Notes: a model not told the origin generated them from the letters alone. A stretch of 64,000 bases of DNA from Actinophytocola algeriensis (GCF_014203735.1 NZ_JACHJQ010000010.1:341965-405964); one strand, 5' to 3'; numbered from the stretch's first letter, positions 54,024 to 63,210 are shown. A program made the numbers and translations.

Positions 54024-54194
54024 TCAGTGCGACGCGGCGCCGACGGCCGGAGTGTCCGATGTGGACCCTGGAGGTGTGTACCGTTTCGCCATCCTGGCGC
54101 GAGTGGCGGCCACGCGCCTGCGTGCGGCGCGGACCTGCCGTCGCCGGGCGACGGTGTTGTAGCTCCCGAAGTTGTGCAAGGTGTGAGTGTTCAT
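54024..54194 (-). CDS. Small highly basic protein (56 aa)
   Basis: A 56-codon frame from ATG 54194. The product starts MNTHTLHNFGSYNTVARRR and carries a long Arg-rich helix (QVRAARRRVAATRARMAKR). No ribosome site is strong (GGGA). Basic character suggests nucleic acid or membrane-surface binding. The coding signal is fair, but the frame is short and could be chance. Confidence 0.35.
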   Translation of the reverse strand: MNTHTLHNFGSYNTVARRRQVRAARRRVAATRARMAKRYTPPGSTSDTPAVGAASH

Positions 54195-54272
54195 GGCTGA
54201 TCCCAGTGTCCCGAGCTTCCCGTGCTCACGGGTACCCGGCACAGTCCATGATCACGCAGGATTTCCGTTGTT

Positions 54273-55094
54273 TCACTGGATGTCACCGACCGTGGCCGAC
54301 CGGACCGGCCCCCTGGCGGTGAGGTCGCCCGGCGGGATGCCCGGGTGGTGGGCGTCCGCGGTGGCCGAGCCGGACGTGGTGGCGGTCGGGCCGAGGGCGA
54401 GCCGGGACACGATCCGGTAGCGGTCGCCGCGGTAGAGGGAGTGCACGTACTCGACGGTGCGGCCCGCGTCGTCGTTGGTGAGACGTTCGAACAGGAGCGC
54501 GGGCGAGAGCACCGGCACCCCGAGCAGTTGGGACTCGACGTCGTTGGTGACCGTGGGTTCCACCGACTGGATCGCGTCGTGCACCTGCACGCCGTGGTCC
54601 TTCAACCGCTCGTACAGGCAGCCGGACTCCAGGTCCGCCAGCGACAGTCGCGGCGCCGCCGCCACCGGGACGTGCAGGTACTCGATGGCCATCGGCGTGC
54701 CGTCGACGAACCGCTGCCGCGCGACGTAGAAGATCTCCGCCGCGGGTGAGATCCCCAGCCGCCTGCCCACGCGCGCGCCCGCGGCGATCGTGGCGAACTC
54801 CAGCACCTTGCTCGTCCACACGCCCGCCGCCTGCGGCAGCACCATCGTGCGGTCGTCCGACACCATCTCCTGGGTGATCTTGGCAGGCGCGACGAACGTG
54901 CCGCGCCCGTGCTGGCGGACGAGCATGCCGTTGTTGACCAGTTCGTCGACCGCGGAGCGCAGCGTCGGCCGGGACACCGACAGGCGCTGGCAGAGGATCC
55001 GCTCCGCGGGCAGCGGCGCGCCCGGCGGGTGCGTCTCGATCATCTCGAGCAGGTAGTCGCGCACTCGCTCGCGCTTGAGGATCGCTCCGGCCAT
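54273..55094 (-). CDS. GntR/HutC-family regulator (UTRA, DasR-like)
   Basis: A 273-residue regulator with a GntR winged helix at residues 5-75 (LPAERILCQRLSVSRPTLRSAVDELVNNG) and a UTRA ligand domain (IFYVARQRFVDGTPMAIEYL, GCLYERLKDHGVQVHD). DasR, the N-acetylglucosamine regulator, has this layout. The last 40 residues are Thr/Ala/Gly-rich and probably flexible. It is divergent from the sugar ABC operon, whose upstream region holds three DasR-like operators. The likely ligand is a phosphorylated amino sugar, but this is inferred from context. Confidence 0.88.
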   Translation of the reverse strand: MAGAILKRERVRDYLLEMIETHPPGAPLPAERILCQRLSVSRPTLRSAVDELVNNGMLVRQHGRGTFVAPAKITQEMVSDDRTMVLPQAAGVWTSKVLEFATIAAGARVGRRLGISPAAEIFYVARQRFVDGTPMAIEYLHVPVAAAPRLSLADLESGCLYERLKDHGVQVHDAIQSVEPTVTNDVESQLLGVPVLSPALLFERLTNDDAGRTVEYVHSLYRGDRYRIVSRLALGPTATTSGSATADAHHPGIPPGDLTARGPVRSATVGDIQ

Positions 55095-55197
55095 GCCGAC
55101 AGTATGACAACCGAACCAGAGGACAGCTCACCGACTTGACCAGTCCGTCGTGAAACTCTTCCTAAATATCGGCTTCTACCTGCTTGTTGACTTCCAG

Positions 55198-55247
55198 ATT
55201 GGTCTATGCCATTTTGGTCCAGACCGCCGGACCTTACCAATTGGTCA
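55198..55247. promoter_or_regulatory. Cluster of three DasR-like (dre) operators
   Basis: Within 50 bases: TTGGTCTATGCCAT (55199-55212), TGGTCCAGACCG (55215-55226) and TTACCAATTGGTCA (55234-55247). The DasR site consensus is close to ACTGGTCTAGACCAGT; the first two keep the GGTCtAnaCC core, the third is the ACCAATTGGT palindrome. They lie between the GntR/UTRA gene and the binding-protein gene, 27-75 bases before the latter. Confidence 0.65.
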
Positions 55248-55273
55248 TATCCTGAGCACCCGTGAGGTGACCC

Positions 55274-56533
55274 GTGCCGCACCGCACCGCCACTGCCCTG
55301 CTCGCCATGGCCCTGGCCATTCCCGCCCTCGCCGCATGCGGCTCCGACGACCCCGGCGCCACTCCGGGCGAGCCGCAGAACCTGACCGTGTGGCTGATGA
55401 AGGACACCGCGACCGACGAGTACGTGGCCGACTTCGAGGCGGCGTTCGAACGGGACCACCCCGAGTACACGCTGACCGTCCAGATCCAGGAGTGGGACGG
55501 CATCACGGAGAAGGTCACCGGCGCACTCGCGAGCACCGACCCGCCGGACGTGATCGAGGTCGGCAACACGCAGGTGGCGCAGTACGCGGCGAGTGGAGGG
55601 GTCACCGACCTGTCCGACAAGGTCGGGGAGCTGGGCGGCGAGGACTGGCTGCCCGGGCTCGCCGAGCCGGGCGCGGTCGACGACCGCCAGTACGGCATCC
55701 CGTTCTACGCGGCCAACCGGGTGGTCATCTACCGCACGGATCTCTTCGAGGCCAAGGGCATCCAGCCACCGACCACCCGCGCCGAGTGGCTCACCGCGAC
55801 GGCCGCGCTCAACCAGGGCGGCACGCAGGGCATCTACCTGCCCGGCCAGAACTGGTACGTGCTCGCGGGCTTCGTCTGGGACGAGGGCGGCGACCTCGCC
55901 GTGCGCGACGGGGACCGGTGGGCGGGCGCGCTCAACACCCCGGAGGCGCTGGCGGGCGCGGACTTCTACCGGCAGTTGCAGGCGCTGGGCAAGGGACCGA
56001 GGGACTCCGACGAGGCCAAGCCGCAGCAGACCGACGTGTTCGCCCGCGGCGACGTCGCGCAGCTGATCGCCGTGCCCGGTGCGGCGAAGCTCGTCACGAC
56101 GGCCAACCCGGAGCTCGACGGCAAGCTCGGCTTCTTCCCCATCCCCGGCAAGACCGCGGACGAGCCGGGTGCGGTGTTCACCGGCGGCTCCGACCTGATC
56201 GTGCCGATGGCGTCCCCCCGGCAGGACGGCGCCTACGCGGTGGTGAAGGAGCTGGCGGGTGAACGCTGGCAGACCGAGCTGGCCCGCACCATGAACTACG
56301 TGCCGAACCGGACCTCGCTCGCCGCCGCCGTCGAGGACGACCCCGGCGCCGCCGCGATGGCCGAGGGTGCCGCCAACGGCCACGCCACGCCGAACTCGCC
56401 GAACTGGACGGCCGTCGAGGCCCGCAACCCGATCAAGGAGTTCCTGACCAAGGTGCTCACCGGCACCGACCCGAAGGCCGCGGCCGCCGACGCGGACGCG
56501 GTGATCACCGCGGCGCTCAACACCGCCCAGTAG
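55274..56533 (+). CDS. Sugar ABC transporter substrate-binding lipoprotein
   Basis: A 419-residue lipoprotein with lipobox LAAC at residues 19-22 and the family 1 solute-binding fold: NLTVWLMKDTATDEYVADFE, PDVIEVGNTQVAQYAASGG, GIPFYAANRVVIYRTDLF. It captures an oligosaccharide, given the downstream hexosaminidase probably chitobiose or another N-acetylglucosamine oligomer, as in the Streptomyces DasABC system. GTG 55274 follows GAGGTG. First gene of the + strand operon. Confidence 0.9.
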   Translation: MPHRTATALLAMALAIPALAACGSDDPGATPGEPQNLTVWLMKDTATDEYVADFEAAFERDHPEYTLTVQIQEWDGITEKVTGALASTDPPDVIEVGNTQVAQYAASGGVTDLSDKVGELGGEDWLPGLAEPGAVDDRQYGIPFYAANRVVIYRTDLFEAKGIQPPTTRAEWLTATAALNQGGTQGIYLPGQNWYVLAGFVWDEGGDLAVRDGDRWAGALNTPEALAGADFYRQLQALGKGPRDSDEAKPQQTDVFARGDVAQLIAVPGAAKLVTTANPELDGKLGFFPIPGKTADEPGAVFTGGSDLIVPMASPRQDGAYAVVKELAGERWQTELARTMNYVPNRTSLAAAVEDDPGAAAMAEGAANGHATPNSPNWTAVEARNPIKEFLTKVLTGTDPKAAAADADAVITAALNTAQ

Positions 56534-56535
56534 CC

Positions 56536-57492
56536 GTGGTGCTCACCGAGGCGCCCCCGGCGCGACGGCCGACCAGCAGCCGCGTGGTCGCCGCGCCGGG
56601 CGGTCGCCGCCGGGTCCTCTGGCCGTACCTGCTGATCGCGCCGACCCTGCTGGCGACCGCCTACCTGCTGGTGTACCCGTTGCTGCGCAACGTGATCATC
56701 TCGTTCCAGCAGTTCGGGATGGCCGAGCTGATCCGCGGCGGCGCGGGCTTCGCGGGGTTCGCCAACTACACCGCGGTGCTCGGCGACCCGGAGTTCTGGT
56801 CGGTCGCCCGCCGCACCGGCGTGTTCACCGCGATCAACGTCGGGCTGATCATGGTGCTGTCCACCCTCGTCGCCCTGCTGGTGGTGCGGCTGGACCGGGT
56901 GATGCGGCTGCTCGTGCTGGGCGGGCTGGTGCTCACCTGGGCCACCCCGATGATCGCCGCGACCACGGTGTTCCAGTGGATGTTCCAGTCCCAGCTCGGG
57001 GTGGTGAACTGGGCGCTGGTGTCGCTGGGCTTCGAGCAGTTCCGGGGCCACACCTGGTTCGCGGACGGACCGCAGACCTTCGCGATCCTCGTGGTGCTGA
57101 TCGTGTGGCAGTCGGTGCCGTTCGCCGCGCTGACGCTGTACGCGGCGATGACCACGGTCCCCCACGAGCTGTACGAGGCGGCGCGCATCGACGGCGCGGG
57201 CGGGTTCCGGTCCTTCCGCTCGATCACGTTCCCCGTGCTGGCACCGATGTTCGGCCTCGTCACGTGTCTCGAGGTGATCTGGGTCGGCAAGGCGTTCGTG
57301 CAGATCTGGGTGATCAGCGAAGGCGGTCCGGGGCGGGCGACGACCACACTGCCGGTCTACGCGTACCAGATCGCGCAGTCCCTGCACCGCTACGACCTCG
57401 GTGCCGTGGTCTCCATGCTCATGGTGCTGCTGCTGGGGCTCGCGCTGCTGTTCTACTTCCGGCGCATGTTCCGCGAGGAGGCCGCGACATGA
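56536..57492 (+). CDS. Sugar ABC transporter permease 1
   Basis: A 318-residue MalF-type permease with six spans. The EAA loop that contacts the ATPase is YEAARIDGAGGFRSFRSITFP. It starts at GTG 56536, 2 bases after the binding-protein stop, and overlaps the second permease by 4 bases. No ATPase is encoded here, so it probably uses a shared MsiK-type ATPase elsewhere. Confidence 0.92.
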   Translation: MVLTEAPPARRPTSSRVVAAPGGRRRVLWPYLLIAPTLLATAYLLVYPLLRNVIISFQQFGMAELIRGGAGFAGFANYTAVLGDPEFWSVARRTGVFTAINVGLIMVLSTLVALLVVRLDRVMRLLVLGGLVLTWATPMIAATTVFQWMFQSQLGVVNWALVSLGFEQFRGHTWFADGPQTFAILVVLIVWQSVPFAALTLYAAMTTVPHELYEAARIDGAGGFRSFRSITFPVLAPMFGLVTCLEVIWVGKAFVQIWVISEGGPGRATTTLPVYAYQIAQSLHRYDLGAVVSMLMVLLLGLALLFYFRRMFREEAAT

Positions 57493-58310
57493 CCGGCCGG
57501 CTGACCCGCAACCTGCTGGCACTGCTCGTGTTCGTGGTGTCGGTGTTCCCGGTGTACTGGATGGTGCTGACCGCGTTCAAACCGGCGCGGGACATCCAGG
57601 CGGAGACACCGACGTTCTGGCCGTCCGCGCTGACCTTCGAGCACTTCGGCACGGCCGTGCACGCACAGGGCTTCTGGTCGTTCTGGCGCAACAGCCTGCT
57701 GGTGGCTGGCGGCGCGGTCCTGCTGTCCCTGGTGGTGGCGCTGCTCGCGGCCTACGCGGTGGCGCGGCTGCGCTGGAAGGGCAGGCGCGGCTTCATCCTG
57801 ATGGTGTTCATCGCGCAGATGACGCCGTGGGAGGCGCTGCTGATCCCGATGTACGTCATCGCGCGCGACACGGGGATGCTCGACACCTTGCTGATGCTGA
57901 CGCTCGTGTACTTCATGATCACGCTGCCGTTCACGATCGTCACCCTGCGGAACTTCCTCGCGGCCGTGCCGGTCGAGCTGGAGGAGGCGGCCCAGGTGGA
58001 CGGGTGCGACCGGCCTGCGGCGTTCCGGCGGGTGGTGCTGCCCCTGCTCGCACCAGGACTGCTGGCCACCTCGCTGTTCGGGTTCATCACCGCGTGGAAC
58101 GAGTTCGCCTTCGCCAACCTGCTGATCATCAAGGACCAGGACGACCGCACCCTGCCGGTCTGGCTGTCCTCGTTCAGCAACACGTTCGGCACCGACTGGG
58201 GCGCGACGATGGCCGCGTCGACCCTGTTCATGCTGCCCGTGCTGGCGATCTTCCTCGTCCTGCAGGGAAAGGTGACCGCCGGCATCACCGGCGGCGCGGT
58301 CAAGGGCTGA
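57489..58310 (+). CDS. Sugar ABC transporter permease 2
   Basis: A 273-residue MalG-type permease, six spans, with EAA loop EEAAQVDGCDRPAAFRRVVLP. ATG 57489 overlaps the previous stop (ATGA). It pairs with permease 1 to form the channel. The C-terminus VTAGITGGAVKG is usual for the family. Confidence 0.92.
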   Translation: MTGRLTRNLLALLVFVVSVFPVYWMVLTAFKPARDIQAETPTFWPSALTFEHFGTAVHAQGFWSFWRNSLLVAGGAVLLSLVVALLAAYAVARLRWKGRRGFILMVFIAQMTPWEALLIPMYVIARDTGMLDTLLMLTLVYFMITLPFTIVTLRNFLAAVPVELEEAAQVDGCDRPAAFRRVVLPLLAPGLLATSLFGFITAWNEFAFANLLIIKDQDDRTLPVWLSSFSNTFGTDWGATMAASTLFMLPVLAIFLVLQGKVTAGITGGAVKG

Positions 58311-58325
58311 ACCGGAGGCGTTCTC

Positions 58326-59822
58326 GTGATCCTGCCAAGACCTGCCCGTCTCATCCAGCGCGCGGGCCGCTTCGTGTTCGACCAGGACACCGCGTTCCGC
58401 GCCACCCCGGGTGCCGAACCCGCCGCCCGGCTGCTGCGGCGGTACCTGCGCCCCGCCACCGGGCTGCCACTCCCCCTGTCCCCCACCGGGACCGTGTTGT
58501 TCGCGCTCGACGACCAGCTGGTCGGGCTCGGCGACGAGGGGTACGCGCTGACCGTCGGCGAGCAGGCGGTGGTGCTGCGCGCCCGCCGCCTCGCCGGGCT
58601 GCGGCACGGCGTGCAGACGATCCGGCAGCTGCTGCCCGCCGAGGCGCTGGGCGACACACCGGTGAGCGGTGTCCCGTGGGCCCTGCCGTGCGTCGACGTC
58701 ACCGACTCGCCCCGGCTGCCGTGGCGCGGCGCGATGCTCGACGTCGCACGGCACTTCCAGCCGGTGCGGTACCTCCGCCGGTTCGTCGACCTGCTCGCAC
58801 TGCACAAGCTCTCCGTCCTGCACCTGCACCTGACCGACGACCAGGGCTGGCGGATGCCGGTCGCCGCCTTCCCGGCGCTGACCGAGATCGGTGGCCTGCG
58901 GTCGGAGACACAGCTCGGCCCGGCGGGCAGTGACCGGTTCGACGGCGTCCCGCACGGCGGCGCGTACACGACCGCGGAGCTGCGCGGACTGGTGGACTAC
59001 GCGGCGGAACGCGGGGTGCGGGTCGTGCCGGAGATCGAGATGCCGGGGCACGCCCGCGCCGCGCTCGCCGCCTACCCGCACCTGGGCAGCCAGCCGGGCC
59101 GGCGGCTGCCGGTGTGGACCGGGTGGGGCATCTCCGAGTCGGTGTTCGGGGTCACCGAGGAGACCATGGAGTTCTGCCGCACGGTGCTCGGCGAGGTGAT
59201 GGACGTCTTCCCCGGCGAGCACGTGCACATCGGCGGCGACGAGGTGCCGTGGACCGAGTGGGCCGCCAGCCCGGCCGCACTGGCACGCGTCGCCGAGGAG
59301 GGACTCGCCGGGCCGCAGGCGCTGCGGTCCTGGTTCCTCGGCCGCGTCGGCGAGTTCCTCCTCGCCAACGGCCGGGTACCGGTGTGCTGGGACGGCGACG
59401 GTCCCCCGCTCGATCCCCGCGTGGTCGTGATGCCGTGGCAGGACAGCGCCGACGGCCCGCTCGCGCGCGGCCACCGGGTCGTGCTCACCCCGTACCGGTC
59501 GACCTACCTCGACTATCCACAGTCGACGGACGCGCGCGAACGGCCCGGCCAGCCGGGCGGCGTGGTGACCATGTCGGACGTGTACCACCAGCGGGTGCCT
59601 GCCGACCCGGCCGTGCTCGGCAGCCAGTGTCAACTGTGGACGGAGCAGGCGCCGCGCGCCGAGGACGTCGAGTACCTGGCCTTCCCCCGGCTCTGCGCAC
59701 TGGCCGACGCGCTGTGGTCGGCCGTCCCCGACTGGACGGCGTTCCGCGCGGCGATGGCGGCGCACGAACCCCGGCTGGCGGCACTGTCCGTCGCCCACAC
59801 GTCCCTGACCACGACGAGCTGA
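58326..59822 (+). CDS. Beta-N-acetylhexosaminidase (GH20)
   Basis: A 498-residue GH20 enzyme. The N-terminal GH20b-like domain is followed by the barrel: RGAMLDVARHFQPV, LHLHLTDDQGWR, VPEIEMPGHARAAL and the catalytic pair Asp305-Glu306 in HIGGDEVPW. It removes terminal N-acetylglucosamine from chito-oligosaccharides. There is no signal peptide, so it should act in the cytoplasm on imported sugar, which fits its place 16 bases after the ABC permeases in the same operon. Confidence 0.93.
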   Translation: MILPRPARLIQRAGRFVFDQDTAFRATPGAEPAARLLRRYLRPATGLPLPLSPTGTVLFALDDQLVGLGDEGYALTVGEQAVVLRARRLAGLRHGVQTIRQLLPAEALGDTPVSGVPWALPCVDVTDSPRLPWRGAMLDVARHFQPVRYLRRFVDLLALHKLSVLHLHLTDDQGWRMPVAAFPALTEIGGLRSETQLGPAGSDRFDGVPHGGAYTTAELRGLVDYAAERGVRVVPEIEMPGHARAALAAYPHLGSQPGRRLPVWTGWGISESVFGVTEETMEFCRTVLGEVMDVFPGEHVHIGGDEVPWTEWAASPAALARVAEEGLAGPQALRSWFLGRVGEFLLANGRVPVCWDGDGPPLDPRVVVMPWQDSADGPLARGHRVVLTPYRSTYLDYPQSTDARERPGQPGGVVTMSDVYHQRVPADPAVLGSQCQLWTEQAPRAEDVEYLAFPRLCALADALWSAVPDWTAFRAAMAAHEPRLAALSVAHTSLTTTS

Positions 59823-59873
59823 GAGAGGAGGCAGCCCCCACCCGGTACGCACCCTGCACGTACAGGAGGAGCA

Positions 59874-61250
59874 GTGTCCAGAACAAGGTCCAGAAGGGTC
59901 CTCGCCGCCGTCGCGGCGGCGGCCGCACTCGTCACGTTCGTCCAGGCGCCGGCCTCCGCCGCCGCGGACGCGCTGACCGCCAACTACCGGACCAGCGCCA
60001 CCGGCGCCACCACCGACCAGGTGGAGCCGTGGTTCACCATCACCAACACCGGCACGACCACCGTCCCGCTCTCCGAGGTGACGCTTCGGTACTACTTCCG
60101 CGGCGAGACCCCGGACGTCGGCTACCGCTTCGCGTGCTCGTGGGCGGTACGCGGCTGCGGCAACATCACCGGCACCTTCAAACCGCTCGGCACCCCGGTG
60201 GCCAAGGCGGACCGCTACCTGGAGGTCGGCTTCACCTCCGGCGCGGGATCGCTCTCGCCGGGCCAGAGCACCGGCGACATGCAGCTGCGCTTCTACCGCG
60301 CCAACTGGGGCCCGATCACCCAGACCGACGACTACTCGTTCACCAGCCGCACGGCGTACGCCCCTTCGTCCACAGTGACCGTCCAACGTGGAGGGACGAC
60401 CATCTGGGGCACCAGCCCCGGTGACGACGAGGAGCCACCCGACCCGCCGGACCCGACCGGCGAGGTCCTGTTCGACGACTTCTCCTACACCTCGTCGAGC
60501 GACGCGCGGATCGCCCAGCGCGGGTGGACCGTCCGCTCCGGCGGCGGCGGCCCCGGCGTGCCGGGCGCGGTGTGGGACCCGGCCCTGGTCACCTTCCCGA
60601 CGGTGAGCGGGGGCAAGGTCATGCAGCTCGAGTCGTCCAACAACGGGTCGAGCGCGCGGCAGACCGAGATGTACCACCAGCGCAAGTTCTTCCAGGGCAC
60701 CTACGCCGCACGGGTGTTCTTCACCGACGCGCCGGTGCGGGGCATCGACGGGGACCACGTGGTGCAGACGTTCTTCACCATCACCCCGCTGAACGCCCCG
60801 ATGGACCCGGACTACGGGGAGCTCGACTTCGAGTACCTGCCCAACGGCGGCTGGGGCGAGCCTGCCAACATCCTGTACTCGACCACGTGGGAGACCTACC
60901 AGAACGAGCCGTGGGTCGCCGACAACATCCACACCGAGCAGCGCACCAGCTTCAGCGGCTGGCACGACCTGGTGATCCAGGTCGCGAACGGGCGCGTGAA
61001 GTACTACGTCGACGGGAACCTGTTCGCCGACCACGGTGACCGGTACTACCCGGAGACGCCGATGTCGATCAACTTCAACCTGTGGTTCATCTCCGGGGGC
61101 CTCGTCGGCCAGCCCGGCGACCGGGCCTACCAGGAACGGGTCGACTGGGTGTACTTCGCCGAGAACGAGGTGGTGAGCCCGGCCCAGGTGAACTCCCGGG
61201 TCGCCGGATACCGGTCCTCGGGCGTCGAGCACGCCGACTCCGTGCGCTGA
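59874..61250 (+). CDS. Secreted CBM3 plus GH16-like glycoside hydrolase
   Basis: A 458-residue protein. Signal peptide (VLAAVAAAAALVTFVQAPASA); residues 33-180 form a family 3 carbohydrate-binding module (ALTANYRTSATGATTDQVEP, TVPLSEVTLRYYFRGE). An Asp/Pro linker (DDEEPPDPPDPTG) follows. Residues 200-440 form a GH16-like jelly-roll whose acidic strand GELDFEYLP has Glu316, Asp318 and Glu320, the ExDxE arrangement. It probably cleaves a beta-glucan or related polymer; the exact substrate is not clear. GTG 59874 has AGGAGGA just upstream. It is followed by a strong terminator. Confidence 0.82.
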   Translation: MSRTRSRRVLAAVAAAAALVTFVQAPASAAADALTANYRTSATGATTDQVEPWFTITNTGTTTVPLSEVTLRYYFRGETPDVGYRFACSWAVRGCGNITGTFKPLGTPVAKADRYLEVGFTSGAGSLSPGQSTGDMQLRFYRANWGPITQTDDYSFTSRTAYAPSSTVTVQRGGTTIWGTSPGDDEEPPDPPDPTGEVLFDDFSYTSSSDARIAQRGWTVRSGGGGPGVPGAVWDPALVTFPTVSGGKVMQLESSNNGSSARQTEMYHQRKFFQGTYAARVFFTDAPVRGIDGDHVVQTFFTITPLNAPMDPDYGELDFEYLPNGGWGEPANILYSTTWETYQNEPWVADNIHTEQRTSFSGWHDLVIQVANGRVKYYVDGNLFADHGDRYYPETPMSINFNLWFISGGLVGQPGDRAYQERVDWVYFAENEVVSPAQVNSRVAGYRSSGVEHADSVR

Positions 61251-61254
61251 GCAC

Positions 61255-61294
61255 AACCCGTGTGGCACCGGCCTTTCCGGTGTCACACGGGTTT
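61255..61294 (+). terminator. Intrinsic terminator after the GH16/CBM3 gene
   Basis: A 17-bp stem (AACCCGTGTG-GCACCGG against its complement with one G-T pair), a 5-base loop, and a TTTCTTTCT tail. This is a classical terminator, rare in its T-run for such a GC-rich genome. Confidence 0.9.
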
Positions 61295-61401
61295 CTTTCT
61301 GTTGATGTGAACCGCTGAATGGAGGTGTCCCGCCGCACCGCCGCCTTCCTAGGTTGGGTGTACCCGGGTCGAGGGCCCCGGGCACCCACAAGGAGATGAT
61401 C

Positions 61402-62151
61402 ATGAAAGCACGATCCCTGCTCGTGACTCTGATCGCGACGGCCGCGACCGCGGTCTCCGGTCTCGTCATGCCCGCCACCGCGGGCGCCGACGAGGTGACG
61501 CCGTTCATCGTCGGCGGCGGCAACGCGACCGAAACCTACTCGTTCATGGCATCGCTGCAGAGCAGCGCAGGCAGCCATTCCTGCGGTGGTTCGCTCATCA
61601 AGGCGAACTGGGTCGTCACCGCGGCCCACTGCGGCACGCCCTACCAGGTGCGGGTCGGCACGACCAACCGCACCAGCGGCGGCACCGTCGCGCGGGTGAC
61701 CAGACGGGTTGCCCACCCCACGGCCGACCTCGCACTGCTCCAGCTGTCGACGTCGATCAGCCAGACGCCGGTGGCCATCGCGTCGACGTCCGGTGCCGTC
61801 GGCACGCAGACCAGGATCATCGGGTGGGGTCAGACCTGCCCGACCCGGGGCTGCGGTTCGGCGCCGATCACCCTGCAGCAACTGGACACGTCGATCGTCA
61901 GCGACAGCGAGTGCGCCGGCGGTGGGATCCGCTCCGCCAGTGAGATCTGCACCGACAACCCCGGCAACTCGCGGGGTGCCTGCTACGGCGACTCCGGCGG
62001 TCCGGAGATCAAGCGGGTCAGCGGTGTCTGGCAACTGGTCGGCGCCACCAGCCGCTCCGGCGGCAGCGCCACCTGCGCCCGCGAGCCGTCGATCTACGTC
62101 GACGTCCCGTACTTCCGCAGCTGGATCACCCAGTACACCGGCGCTTTGTGA
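61402..62151 (+). CDS. Secreted trypsin-like serine protease (S1)
   Basis: A 249-residue chymotrypsin-fold protease. Signal peptide (RSLLVTLIATAATAVSG), short propeptide, then mature start near FIVGGGNATE. The triad is His76 in TAAHC, Asp109 in ADLALLQL and Ser198 in GDSGGP. Six Cys can make three disulfides, as in Streptomyces trypsins. ATG 61402 is taken because AGGAG lies six bases upstream; ATG 61396 is too near. It is a single-gene unit with a terminator after it. Confidence 0.93.
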   Translation: MKARSLLVTLIATAATAVSGLVMPATAGADEVTPFIVGGGNATETYSFMASLQSSAGSHSCGGSLIKANWVVTAAHCGTPYQVRVGTTNRTSGGTVARVTRRVAHPTADLALLQLSTSISQTPVAIASTSGAVGTQTRIIGWGQTCPTRGCGSAPITLQQLDTSIVSDSECAGGGIRSASEICTDNPGNSRGACYGDSGGPEIKRVSGVWQLVGATSRSGGSATCAREPSIYVDVPYFRSWITQYTGAL

Positions 62152-62155
62152 GTGA

Positions 62156-62187
62156 TCGGGTGCGGCCCGTCCCCGGGCCGCACCCGA
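62156..62187 (+). terminator. Terminator after the trypsin gene
   Basis: TCGGGTGCGGCCCG (62156-62169) and its perfect complement (62174-62187) around a 4-base loop, starting 4 bases after the stop codon, followed by CTTTCGT. Confidence 0.85.
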
Positions 62188-62207
62188 CTTTCGTCGGATG
62201 TGGCAGA

Positions 62208-62246
62208 GGTCCAGACCATGGCATGTTTGTTGTTGATTGCAACAAA
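62208..62246 (+). promoter_or_regulatory. Operator candidates before the GH16 gene
   Basis: GGTCCAGACC (62208-62217) has the same core as the dre-like site at 55216-55225. A second element, TTTGTTG (62226-62232) and CAACAAA (62240-62246), is a 7-bp inverted repeat with a 7-base spacer. Both lie 23-60 bases before the start of the laminarinase gene. The first suggests shared control with the sugar ABC operon. Confidence 0.5.
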
Positions 62247-62268
62247 GGCGATGGTCGGGTGGTGAACG

Positions 62269-63135
62269 ATGAGGTCCACACGCAGGCTCTCTCGGCGGTT
62301 CAGGCTCGGCACGGTGCTCGGCGCCGTGTCAGCGGCGGCTCTGACGACACTCGTGGTCGGCCCGGCCCAGGCCTCGGACGCGCCGCAGGTCGCGGCCGTG
62401 ACGTTCGAGGACAACTTCGACGGGCCGTCCGGCGCCCCGGTGGACGGCGGCAAGTGGCTGACGGAGACCGGCGACAACGTCAACAACCACGAGCGGCAGT
62501 ACTACACGACCTCGACGAGCAACGCGGCGCTGGACGGCCAGGGCAACCTGGTCATCACGGCCCGGCGGGAGAACCCCGCGAACTACCAGTGCTGGTACGG
62601 CACGTGCGAGTACACCTCGGCGCGCCTCAACACGTCCGGCCGCTTCACCCAGACGTACGGCCACTTCGAGGCCCGCATCAAGATGTCGCGCGGCCAGGGC
62701 ATGTGGCCCGCGTTCTGGATGCTGGGCGACGACATCGGCAACGTCGGCTGGCCCCAGAGCGGCGAGATCGACGTCATGGAGAACGTCGGTTTCGAGCCCA
62801 GCGCGGTCCACGGCACCATCCACGGCCCCGGCTACTCGGGTTCTGCCGGCATCGGCAGCGCTTACTCGATCGGCGGCGCCTTCGCCGACGACTTCCACAC
62901 GTTCGCGGTCGACTGGTCCCCTGGCAAGATCGTGTGGTCGGTCGACGGCAACGTCTACCAGACCCGCACCCCCGCCGACCTCAACGGCAACCAGTGGGTG
63001 TTCGACAAGCCGTTCTTCCTGATCCTGAACCTCGCGGTCGGCGGCTACTGGCCGGGCGACCCGGACGGCAGCACCCCGTTCCCGAACACGCTGGTCGTGG
63101 ACTACGTCCGCGTGACGGACACACCGGAGCACTGA
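62269..63135 (+). CDS. Secreted GH16 beta-glucanase (laminarinase type)
   Basis: A 288-residue GH16 enzyme with signal peptide (RLGTVLGAVSAAALTTLVVG) and the full laminarinase core: FEDNFDGPSG, YGHFEARIKMSRGQGMWPAFWM and catalytic ExDxxE in GEIDVMENVG (Glu166 nucleophile, Asp168, Glu171 acid/base). The end VVDYVRVTDT is typical. It cuts beta-1,3 (and perhaps mixed-linkage) glucans outside the cell. There is no binding module. ATG 62269 follows GGTGA. Confidence 0.93.
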   Translation: MRSTRRLSRRFRLGTVLGAVSAAALTTLVVGPAQASDAPQVAAVTFEDNFDGPSGAPVDGGKWLTETGDNVNNHERQYYTTSTSNAALDGQGNLVITARRENPANYQCWYGTCEYTSARLNTSGRFTQTYGHFEARIKMSRGQGMWPAFWMLGDDIGNVGWPQSGEIDVMENVGFEPSAVHGTIHGPGYSGSAGIGSAYSIGGAFADDFHTFAVDWSPGKIVWSVDGNVYQTRTPADLNGNQWVFDKPFFLILNLAVGGYWPGDPDGSTPFPNTLVVDYVRVTDTPEH

Positions 63136-63210
63136 GTACGCGGGACCTGCTCAGCGGCCAGCACCGGCGAGCACACCGTAGGGTGGCGTCAGCCGACGCT
63201 GGAGGACGCG

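Noticed and set aside
57453..61523. 1356-codon minus-strand open frame
   Set aside because: It lies opposite permease, GH20 and GH16 genes with intact catalytic motifs; its own product has no recognisable domain.
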